DNA of 64,000 nt, taken from contig NC_049980.1 in NCBI RefSeq assembly GCF_000003815.2, positions 34,721,991-34,785,990 on the forward strand. The letters run 5' to 3'. Made by a program: the position numbers and the translations under genes. The notes below the pieces were generated by a model. That model had not been told where the DNA came from. It searched no databases and was given only the letters and a program-made list of their open reading frames with translations. The stretch is from Branchiostoma floridae (lineage: Eukaryota > Chordata > Leptocardii > Amphioxiformes > Branchiostomatidae). Below, piece after piece: positions 24,305 through 34,588 of the stretch (position 1 is its first letter; every line of letters starts with the position of its first letter).

Positions 24305-24830
24305 GAGAGCCGCTGTACAGCCTCAGACAGATGCAGGTCCTATCTGGAACTGTTGCTATGACCCCAGGTACTACGGTCAGCTGGTCAGTTTTCCTGCGGA
24401 TGGCCGGAGAGCCGCTGTACAGCCTCAGACTGATGCAGGTCCTATCTGGAACTGTTGCTATGACTCCAGGTACTACGGTCCGCTGGTTAGTTTTCCTGCG
24501 GATGGCCGGAGAGCCGCTGTACAGCCTCAGACTGATGCAGGTCCTATCTGGAACTGTTGCTATGACTCCAGGTACTACGGTCCGCTGGTCAGTTTTCCTG
24601 CGGATGGCCGGAGAGCCGCTGTACAGCCTCAGACAGATGCAGGTCCTTTCTGGAACTGTTGCTATGACTCCAGGTACTACGGTCAGCTGGTTAGTTTTCC
24701 TGCGGATGGCCGGAGAGCCGCTGTACAGCCTCAGACAGATGCAGGTCCTTTCTGGAACTGTTGCTATGAGTCCAGGTACTACGGTCAGCTGGTTAGTTTT
24801 CCTGCGGATGGCCGGAGAGCCGCTGTACAG
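24305..24830. repeat. 102-bp minisatellite, 5 copies (downstream of gene 3)
   Basis: Copies start at 24309, 24411, 24513, 24615 and 24717 with the terminal partial at 24819. They differ by single bases only. Open frames exist on both strands through the whole block (about 180 residues each). The plus-strand frames end just before GAATAAAATGTAATAAA (about 24870-24886), which contains two polyadenylation-type hexamers. Confidence 0.8.
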
Positions 24831-27773
24831 GTGTGGCGAGACTTCCACCTGTCACCTATGGACGTCCTGAATAAAATGTAATAAATAGCAGGAGTCAGAT
24901 GTGGAGCGATGTGTTTTAGCACGATGATTTAACAAATGTTGGGAAGCATATGTTGTTTCTGTTTTCACTATGCTACGTTTGTTACTTTCCTTCCAAATAA
25001 CCCTTTAAAGTTTTACATCATTACAAAGCTTAAGGTCTCTATTTTTCAAAAATGTAGCTTAGGGAAAACAGTACCCCTACTTTAGGATCAAAAAGGAATT
25101 GGGAAAATCTATAGTGAAAATTTGCCAGCACCACAAGGGTTTAACATGTCTAGTGTGCTGCAAAAATAATAAACAGCGGGATATGCATGTTTCCCAGACA
25201 AGGTTTTCAGGAAATGGTACGGTTATAAGAAGTACCTGGAACAGCCTGGCATATGAAGTGGAAAGGTAAGTCGCATAGGGAGTCGTTCCACTTGTCTTTC
25301 CAGTAGGCTGAGTAATAAACGCAATCTTGGTTGCCCCCAGAGTTGTCCGGTTGTCCCGGATCCCAGAGTTGTACGTCCCAAGTGCAGAACCATCACCCAC
25401 TCATAGCTTCCTTCTTTGCGCCAATCGTGCAGGCCGATCCAGAAAGGACCAAAAATGGCTCGCGGACTTGTGCAAGGAGATCAGGAAGGCGTTGGTCTCA
25501 GCGTCTCGGGGCATGGCGAGGGTGCCGCCGTCTTCACGACAGGCCATGACCGCTCCGCTGAAGGTCTTCTGTGTGTCGACGGCCTTGTAGCAGATTCCAC
25601 GGAACATTTTGTATCCTGTAGGACAAGATGCTGGAAAACATTTTGCATTAACAACAGGCTAAGAAGGAATAGTTATATTACAGATCACAAAGCAGCACAC
25701 ACAAAGGAAGGAAACGGTGTTTCACACCCTGAATTATTGTAGATTGTTACAATTTATCAATCAATTAAAACATTCTACAAGCAAATTATGTACAGCTCGA
25801 AAGGCCAACATTTGCTCGTGAGCAAATACAGCATATTTCAATCCAGCCCAATGCAAAAGTATATTCCTTTGGGCATATGTCCAAGGCACCTCCGTACCAA
25901 CTTTCAGATCATTAGGTTGTGATACCAGAGCACAGGGGCCCCAATTATACATGTATGGTCTAAAGATGACCAAAAAATTTAATTCAAAAAGTATTTGCTC
26001 AATACGCCTCATGACAAATTTCAGGTCATTTGGTCCAAGAATGAAAAAGTTGAAACCATTTGAAGATTTGACTGCAAACCCAACTTACCTGGTGTCTTGT
26101 TCATCTCGTGACGACGCTGCTCCGAAGTAGTGGTTCGGCTTCGCTCTTTATCCAGGTCGCGCTTCAAGGTGTCAACAATGGTGGACAGTCGGCGCATGTC
26201 GTCTTGGTCGCGCTTCAAGGTGTCAACAATGGTGGACAGTCGGCGTATGTCGTCTTGGTCACGCTTCAAGGTGGCAACAATGGTGGACAGTCGGCGCATG
26301 TCGTCTTGGTCGCGCTTCAAGGCGTCCACAGTGGCGGACAGTCGGCGTATGTCGTCTTGGCCGCGCTTCAAGGCGTCCACAGTGGCGGACATGTCGTCTA
26401 GGTCACCCGCCAAGGCGTCAACAGTGGCGGATACGTCGTCTTGGTCACGCTTCAAGGCGTCAACAGTGGTGGACAGTTGGCGTATGTCGTCTTGGCCGCG
26501 CTTCAAGGTGTCAACAGTGGTGGACATGTTGTCTTGGTGGCGTTTCAAGGCGTCCACAGTGGCGGACATGTCGTCTTGGTCGCGCTTCAAGGCGTCCACA
26601 GTGGTGGACATGTCGTCGTGGTCACGCTTCAAGGTGTCAACAGTGGTGGACAGTCGGCGTAAGTCGTCTTGGCCGCGCTTCAAGGCGTTAACAGTGGCGG
26701 ACATGTCGTCTAGGTCACCCGCCAACGCGTCAACAGTGGCGGACACGTCGTCTTGGTCACGCTTCAAGGCGTCGACAGTGGCGGGCAGTTGGCACATGTC
26801 GTCTTTGTCGCGCTTGAAGGCGTCAAAAGTGGTGGAAATGTTGTCTTGATCACGTTTCATTGTGTCAACAGTGGTGGACAGTTGACGTATGTCGGCTTGG
26901 TCGTGCTTCAAGGTGTCAACAGTAGCGGACAGTTGGCATATGTCGTCTTGGTCACGCTTTAAGGCGTTAACAGTGGTGGACACGTTGTCTTGTCCGTGCT
27001 TCAAGGCGTCGACAGTGGCGGACATATCTTGGATGCGCTTCAAGGCATTAACAGTGGCGGACATGTCATCTTGGTCGCGCTTCAAGGCGTCAACAGTAGC
27101 GGACAGTCGGCGCATGTCGTTTTGGTCCCGCTTGAAGACGTTAACAGTGGTGGACAGTTGAGATATCTCCTGCAAACGTATCAACATACGTCAGAATACC
27201 AAACGTATAAAACAACTAGATGAATAAGCAGAAAGTTCTAGCTTGATAGACTCAATAAACAAAGCAGAACCAGTGTAAGTAAAATTGATATACAACAGGC
27301 TCTGTGGTAGAGGGGTGTTTACCTCTTTATTGATGAACGTCAGAGGGGCGACTCCTACAGCAACCATACTAAGCAGCAGCGCAATGCAGGCGGCGATGCA
27401 GCTGCGGTGGGAGCGGATGAAGGAACAGAAGGCACCGTGGCGACTCGCTTCGTCCGAATACGTGCGGTCTGTTAGAAAACAAGAGAGTTTAAAGCAAGGA
27501 ATACCTTTTCAAGTTGGACTTAATCAAATTTTGGACTGGCGTATGCTGTCGTAAGATTTTGATGTCGTGGAAGTTTTGCGCAAGCGGTCTATGACAGAAC
27601 CAACCGCCGACAAAGATCTAAGACAGCCATTTCGGTAACAAGACCCGCACGACTATATCAGGAATGCAATTATTTTATGATCGGACGACAATCGTGTGAC
27701 GAATCTGAACAGACACAGCAATGCAAGGATAGGACAGGAGCAGGACAAAACCTGCAGCATCAAAACGTTTTAC

Positions 27774-27976
27774 CTGCTCTGGAGACGTACAAAGCGTTTT
27801 ACCTGCTCTGGAGACGTACAGAGCGTTTTACCTGCTCTGGAGACGTACAAAACGTTTTACCTGCTCTGGAGACGTACAAAACGTTTTACCTGCTCTGGAG
27901 ACGTACAAAGCGTTTAACCTGCTCTGGAGACGTACAAAGCGTTTTACCTGCTCTGGAGACGTACAAAGCGTTGGGT
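27774..27976 (-). repeat. 29-bp minisatellite iterating a 5' splice site (7 copies)
   Basis: The unit GCGTTTTACCTGCTCTGGAG + ACGTACAAA repeats at exact 29-bp spacing; exon/donor junctions fall at 27774, 27803, 27832, 27861, 27890, 27919 and 27948. On the minus strand each copy is the last part of the tail exon (CTTTGTACGTCTCCAGAGCAG) plus the donor GTAAAACG; the copy at 27919 has GTTAAACG. Seven potential donors thus lie in series. Since 29 is not a multiple of three, use of a distal donor shifts frame unless three copies are added. Confidence 0.85.
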
Positions 27977-28285
27977 ATGCTCGCAGCGGCGTCCGCAATG
28001 GACCGCCAATCAGTCTGCGGCTGCTGCACGGGTGTGGTGCCTGGAGGAAAATTACAAAATTAAACACTAACTTCATATGCAGTAAATAGTTTCCAAGCGA
28101 GACAAAAACAGGACGCCGATAGCGGACTGGAAAACATTTTACCTTGTCCAGAGGCGTACATAGGGTTGGGCACACCCGCAGCGGCGTCGGCACGTGCCTG
28201 CCAATCCGTTCGGGGCCGCCGTATGGGTTTAATACCTGGGGAAAATAACCAAATTAAATTGGTGCCGTCGGTATGTATTTTTTCA

Positions 28286-29366
28286 TTATATTGCAATCCA
28301 TACATAGTATGGGATTGCAATATATTGCTTTTCCTTTGTTTCTTCTCCTGTCAAATCTTCAAGTTGATTCAACTTTTTCATTTTTGGGCCAAATGAGCTG
28401 AAATTTGGCATGGAGGTAGGGATAGCAAATACCCCCAGGTGTTTTTTTCACTTTTCTGATAGAGGCCTTAGAATTTATGATATTTAGGGTTTTTGGTCAT
28501 TTTTAGACAAAATATGTATATTTTGGGGCCCTGTGCCCTGGCATTACAAGCTAATGACATGAAATTTGGTACAGAGGTGCATTGGACATATGCGCACAGA
28601 AAACCATACACACTTTCTTCATAGATCACTTCAAAAATTAGTTATTTTAGGGTTTTCGGCCATTTTTGACAAAAAATGTATATTTTTGGCTCCTATGCCC
28701 TTGTATTAAAACCAAATGACCTGAAATTTGGTACATAGGTGCGTTTGACATATGACCACAGAACGCCATCAACGCTTAATTCATTGTTTACTCCAAAAAT
28801 GGGTTATTTAAGGGTTTTGGGCCATTTTTGACTAAAAATGTATATTTTTTGCTCCTATGCCCTTGTATAGAAACCAAATGACCTGAAATTTGGTACAGAG
28901 GTGCATTAAACATATGCTCACAGTACCGCATTGACACTTTCTTCATAGATCACTTCAAAAATTAGTTATTATGGGGTTTTTCGTGATTTTTGTCTAAAAA
29001 TGTATATTTTTGGCTTCTTTGCCCTTGTATGTGAACCAAATGACCTGAAATTTGGTACAAAGGTAAATTGGACACATGACAACAGGACCCCATCAACACT
29101 TTCTTCATAGAGCACTTATAAAATGAGTTATTTTGGGATTTTTAGTCATTTCTAACTAAAAAATGTATATTTTTGGCTCCTATGCCCTTATATTGAAACC
29201 AAATGACCTAAAATTCGGCATGAAGGTGTGTAGGACAAGTGCCCACAGTACTTCATTTTCCCTTTGAGCAAACATTACTTCAAAATTGCTAAATTTTGGG
29301 ATTTTTTCAAGGATGAAGATGGATTGCAATATGCTGTATTTGCTCCTAAGCAAATGTCGGCCTTTC
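28286..29366. mobile_element. 1.08-kb insertion of about six 162-bp tandem repeats with inverted ends
   Basis: In genes 5 and 6 the sequence runs directly from TTTTTTCATT to CACATATATTTTTTGAG. Here 1.08 kb is inserted. The insert starts ATATTGCAATCC and near its end has the inverted GGATTGCAATAT (about 29329). Between them a unit with CCAAATGACCTGAAATTTGG recurs at 28400, 28561, 28723, 28885, 29047 and 29210, spacing 161-163 bp. There is no ORF. The 3' edge ...TTTCTAG ends in CTAG. It lies in the intron upstream of the second tail exon of gene 3. Confidence 0.6.
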
Positions 29367-31631
29367 TAGTTCACATATATTTTTTGAGTATCAGACAAAA
29401 GCACAGTATGTTCATATAAAGTCTTTTCACCTCACCTCACCTCTTCTACTTAAGGCTTTATATAAACAAGTCGGTATATAGTCAAAAAACAGCTTATAGA
29501 TTGTATGAAGCCAAGATACACGCTTTTATATAAATATATGCTAAATAATATAAGATAATCTTATTAGAAAATTAACAACTAAAAGAAGTCTGCGCCAAAT
29601 GAACACTCTTTTGTTCTTATTGTACATTGCACCATAAAAGAATTCTTCAGGCTCACTTTGTTGTCGTAGAGACCAGTTTGGTAACGTGGGGGGGGGGGAC
29701 TGAAAATATACATTGGAGAGGAAAACAGTGCTTAATCATCGTGGTTACCTAAATTTGCATCATATTACTGTAACAACATTTTATCATATGGCTATTCTAG
29801 AGTCGAGTAAGTTTCATCTTGAGCAGCGAAGTTGGGTTCCAGACCGGTTGTTGTCAGCCAAGTATAACTACTTTTACCGATGATTTTGTGCCATTCAATG
29901 TGTAGACTTTTGACGACCGAGGACTAAGTTAACGTCTGATACTCCGCATGTACGGGGCTTTATTTCACCATCCGAAATGTTGGATGCAACCCCTCATTAC
30001 GCCATGCCCCAAGCGGGGTTTGCACTTGATCCTTATGGTCAGGTAGTGGGATCATTGACCACTTGGGTCCCAACGGAAATGAAATAGCTATCGTCATAAA
30101 ATCCAAGCTCCACGACTCGGCTAGATGCTATTTGGAAAAGATTTTTTTTTAAATGAAAATACACCAAATGTTACACCAGGCAATGCACTGGGTAATTTGA
30201 ATCATTATATTTCTCACTATATAGATTAATATATAAACATTGGCCTCTGACATGTGTAGAAAGAAGATATTAAAAAAAAAACGTATCTACCTGTGTCACC
30301 AGTCCGTGGCTGCTGCTGCCCTCCCGGCATGGTGCGACTTGTCCGGTTCCTGCACAACACAAATACACACCCTGCGTCAGGCGGGGGCCGAAACACAATG
30401 AAGAAATAAAATGTAAAAATGTAGAAATTAAAATTAGAGATGAAACGTCGTACGTGGGTGGCAAACATAAACGTTTTCCAGTCGAGACAAATCAAATAAA
30501 CACGCCATCGTTTTCTTTGTTTGTTTGTTTGTTACATATTGAAAGAGAGGCATCGAAAACAACATTTCGGTACATTCTATTTTTCATCATGTTTTTCTCA
30601 TACTTTCTTGCGTGCCATAATACCGCCATATAAAAAAAAGTGTTATGGAGACTTTATCAAGATTTTCTGGAACACCTAAATATCTGAATTGTATATACAT
30701 CAGGATTGCTCATGTTGCATCGGTACATCTCTTTAAATCAATTCACGTTATTGTATTATTTTAATCACGTGGTGATATCATTATATGGAATCGGTTGGAA
30801 TTATGAGGGTTAATATTGAATCCATTGATATGCACCCATAGAAGAAAAAAACAATTTTCATTATAGTTTCTTCGTCTAAAATTTTCCGTGTTCGTCGCAC
30901 AACACGAAGTCTCTCCACACAAGGAAGAGTTTTGTGTTAACGTGCATACATTTAGAGATTTTCTGCAACACATTTTTATTTGAGGCCACACCCTATATGG
31001 TAAACCATGCTTGGTGCTGCAGTATTACTAAGAGTTGTCAGGTGGCGTTATTTACAGGAGCCAGATTTACATGTCAGAATGTCAGGGTCGACAAGGAGAC
31101 TGAATTGTTGTATGGATGTTTTGGTAAACTGCTTGGGAATAACTCGTAAATAATAAACGAATTCGATTCATACATCTGGTCTCGGACCGGAGTTTCTTTT
31201 ACGTTTTCGGACGTTGGCGGACAGCCTCAGGCCGAAGGGCTACAGTTCCGCTAGGAAACACAGGACGCGAAACTTAATCAATATGGTGGAAAGCCGTTTA
31301 CTGCTGACAAACCAATTTTCCGACAAACCTATTTGTATATCTGTCTGTTGCCTCTTTATTTTGGGTAGAATATGTAGTAAAATTTCAATGTAGGGCCCGA
31401 AAACTATCATTTTTTAAACTTCTTCATGCATCTTTATCCGTCATCTGTCAGATTAACTATAGAAATGTAGGAATAAGTATAAAATATTATGTTATATTGT
31501 TCTATATCATATATCATTTAATTTATAAGAATAATAATTATTGGTCTTTTGGTTCAATCCACGAACACTGAAATACATTGCAGCGTCTTATGCACAGTAG
31601 AAGACGCCGAATCGCTACCCAATCAATCATT

Positions 31632-32075
31632 TCATATCATATCATGTCAGATGATATAATATCATATCATATCATATCATAAAATGTCATGTCAGGTGAT
31701 ATAATATCATATATCATATCATATCATAAAATGTCATGTCAGATGATATGATATAATATATCATATCATAAAATTTCATGTCAGATGATATAATATCATA
31801 TATCATATCATATCATATCATAAAATGTCATGTCGGATGATATAATATCATATATCACATCATATCATATCATAAAATGTCATGTCAGATGATATAATAT
31901 CATATATCATATCATATCATAAAATGTCATGTCAGATGATATAATATCATATATCATATCATATCATAAAATGTCATGTCAGATGATATTATATCATATT
32001 CCTGTTTTTGCTATCCCGGCATGGCGCGACTTGTCAGGTTTTGTCGGGGTCCGAAACACAAAGAAATTAGAAACC
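31632..32075. repeat. 47-bp satellite (about 8 copies) abutting a relic first exon
   Basis: Variants in this block include CAGGTGAT and GTCGGATGAT. The relic exon lies about 31995-32075 on the minus strand and here reads GIAKTGI in one frame after TSRH, so its start codon context differs slightly. Confidence 0.75.
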
Positions 32076-32481
32076 AAAGATGAAATGAAATCAAATTGAG
32101 TGGGCAGCAAACGGTACACGTTTTCCAGTCGAGACAAATCATACAGACACGCAATCATTTTGGTTTGTTTGATACATATTGTAAGAGAGGTATCGTAAAC
32201 AATCTTCAAAGAAATGTCACGTTTTTGATTATGTTTGGAAAACAACAAGATTTATTGAATAAATTTATGTATAGGTATGCACCCAGAGGCACCCATTCTT
32301 TCTATCTTTTTTTTTTCTTTTGTTTGTTTGTTAACAGATCGAGTGTTGAATACAGAGTAAAGAGACTCTTTTTACACAGTCACAGCTTTAGTTCCGCCGA
32401 CCTTTGGGTGTCTGTCACCTTCATCAGGGCTGACTGGTTCACCCTCAAAACTGATGCGAATGTGGGAATGAAAAAATTTTT

Positions 32482-32633
32482 NNNNNNNNNNNNNNNNNNN
32501 NNNNNNNNNNNNNNNNNNNNNNNNNNNNNNNNNNNNNNNNNNNNNNNNNNNNNNNNNNNNNNNNNNNNNNNNNNNNNNNNNNNNNNNNNNNNNNNNNNNN
32601 NNNNNNNNNNNNNNNNNNNNNNNNNNNNNNNNN
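32482..32633. other. 152-N assembly gap
   Basis: The gap interrupts the conserved AAAAA-TTAGCCACAAAAG block that is intact in the other spacers, so little unique sequence is likely to be missing. Confidence 0.95.
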
Positions 32634-33315
32634 AGCCAGAAAAGTTGACTTCATTATGAAATCTAAGTGGTGAGGAAGGTTTAAAAAATGGCCAAACATA
32701 CAGTGTGCGCTGTACCGAAAAATATATTTTTAATTTGTGTTATTTTTTCATATTTTCTTCTTTGGAACTAACGTTGGCCTTCTGTGACCTTAATATCCGT
32801 TTTCTAATATCCTTTTTAAAAGTCTACGTCATTTATTTTTGCAGCTACTTTGTGAAATTTACAATATGGTTAAAAACTGTTTCTGGAAACGACCGAAAAT
32901 TGATACGCGCGCAGATGTCATCCATGTAATCAAATTACCATGGCCTAACTTCTGTCTATTTTTAGATTTCTTTGTTTTGTATCAATTCATCTTGGTGACA
33001 GTTAAGTTACTCCTTTAGTTATGTGACTGATATTCAAGAAAACCCAACATGGGACACAAAAACAAATGAATAACAATGATATGAAACTTACAAGTAACAC
33101 AAGTAACGTTACATGTAAATAACAATCAATTCACAAATACATCTGTTTGATAAAGGGTCACTTTAGAGAATAAACAATAAATTATAACAAAAGAAATCGT
33201 AAATCTACTATATGACACAATATAAAGAAACCAACCAGATATATTAAAATCAATATTCTACTCGTCCGTTCAGCATTTGGTAGAAGTCGCCCCAAAACAG
33301 TGAATTCACTTGATA

Positions 33316-33830
33316 AGGCCACCAGGGCATTTGCCTTTCTAGAATGTTCTTCACGTAAAAGAACTAATGATAGTTAATGCGGAAAGATCTGTACATTCTC
33401 TCTATATGAAAACTGGGGAGTGACTACCATTGTATGTACAGTAAATACTCATCACTTTGGTTCCAATCTAGTTCTGCTTCATTATAAATTTCTATACATC
33501 CATTCCTTTGTATCAGTTTTCTACTTGAGAGAGCCATCACAACGGTTGAAAAACAAGGAGCTACTTGGGCCAGTCCTATAATTCTAAGATTGTATGGTGC
33601 ACATCACTTTGATTCTTATTTATTACTTCATTACATTCTATACATTCATTCCTTTGTATTAGTTTCCTACTTAGGAAATTCATAGCAATCTCTGAGGCGC
33701 ACCAAGGCAATCCCCTTTCTAGAATGTTCTTCACGTAAAAGAACTAATAATAGTTCATGAGGAAAGATCTGTACATTCTCTACAATGGGGAGTGACTACC
33801 ATTGTACAGTAGATGATTCATCACTTTGGT
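33316..33830. repeat. Duplicated downstream block, spacing about 390 bp
   Basis: A module beginning GGCCACCAGGGCATTTGCC / GCACCAAGGCAATCCCC and running through TCTAGAATGTTCTTCACGTAAAAG, GGAAAGATCTGTACATTCTC and GGGGAGTGACTACCATTGTA occurs twice per unit. Other pairs are 23638 and 24026 (gene 3) and 49227 and 49610 (gene 6). Genes 1, 2 and 5 carry a diverged first copy (ATGGCCAAACAAGGAGCATTT near 7769, 15567 and 41823). Confidence 0.65.
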
Positions 33831-33989
33831 GCCCATTTATTAGTGCTTCATTACATTCTATACATTCATCCCTTTGTATTAGTTTCCCACTCCACAAAGC
33901 CATAACAGTGTTTAAAAAACAAGGTCCTACTTGGGCACATTCCCATTCCTATAGTTCCAGGATTTACTTCTTACTGGCTAGTTTTACTG

Positions 33990-34210
33990 CGGAGAGCCGC
34001 TGTACAGCCTCAGACAGATGCAGGTCCTTTCTGGAACTGTTGCTATGATTCCAGGTACTACGGTCAGCTGGTCAGTTTTCCTGCGGATGGCCGGAGAGCC
34101 GCTGTACAGCCTCAGACAGATGCAGGTCCTATCTGGAACTGTTGCTATGATTCCAGGTACTACGGTCAGCTGGTCAGTTTTCCTGCGGATGGCCGGAGAG
34201 CCGCTTTACA
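33990..34210. repeat. 102-bp minisatellite, 2 copies (downstream of gene 4)
   Basis: Two near-identical 102-bp units, followed by a terminal variant GCCGCTTTACAGTGGCGGCG. Confidence 0.75.
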
Positions 34211-34588
34211 GTGGCGGCGAGACTTCCACTTCACACTTAGGGACGTCCTGAATAAAATGTAATAAATAGCAGGAGTCAGATGTGGAGTGATGTGTTTTAG
34301 CATGATGATTTAACAAATGTTGGGAAGCATATGTTGGTACTGTTTTCACTATGCTACGTTTGTTACTTTCCTTCCAAATAGCCCTTTAAAGTTATACATC
34401 ATTACAAAGCTTAAGGTCTCTATTTTTCAAAAATGTAGCTTAGGGAAAACAGTACCCCTACTTTAGGATCAAAAAGGAATTGGGAAAATCTATAGTGAAA
34501 ATTTGCCAGCACCACAAGGGTTTAACATGTCTAGTGTGGTGCAAAATATAATAATAAGCGGGATATGTATGTTTCCCAGACAAGGTTT

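Larger units (their letters stand above)
20585..25206. other. Spacer between lectin genes 2 and 3
   Basis: It holds the 5' flank of gene 2, satellite and relic exon (21872-22110), a fold-back insertion (22323-22739), the GTTAACAGATCGAG block (about 22795), an AT-rich stretch, two copies of the duplicated downstream block (from 23638 and 24026) and the longest 102-bp minisatellite (24305-24830). No gene is supported. Confidence 0.55.
25207..30330 (-). pseudogene. Type II C-type lectin, gene 3 (lectin domain frameshifted)
   Basis: Exons: 30291-30330 (start), 28143-28235 (second tail exon with NPMY), 27948-28040 (tail, NALY), 27323-27468 (transmembrane), 26089-27169 (neck, about 360 residues) and 25207-25630 (lectin domain). 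All splice sites and phases upstream of the lectin domain are intact. The lectin exon has three single-base indels relative to its paralogues: an insertion near 25445-25455 (after KSASH), a deletion near 25394 (in the WVDGS codons) and a deletion near 25363-25366 (in NSW). They leave a stop at about 25401. The remains still show QPD, GNQDC and DKWND. A truncated neck-only product could still be made. Sequencing error cannot be excluded, but three indels in one exon favour decay. Confidence 0.75.
30331..34588. other. Spacer between lectin genes 3 and 4
   Basis: It holds the 5' flank of gene 3, satellite and relic exon (31632-32075), GTTAACAGATCGAG block (about 32331), a 152-N gap (32482-32633), AT-rich sequence, two copies of the duplicated downstream block (33316 and 33705) and the 102-bp minisatellite (33990-34210). 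No gene is supported. Confidence 0.55.

Noticed and set aside
27677..28063. Plus-strand ETYKAFYLLWRRT repeat protein
   Set aside because: Antisense reading of the 29-bp splice-donor minisatellite.
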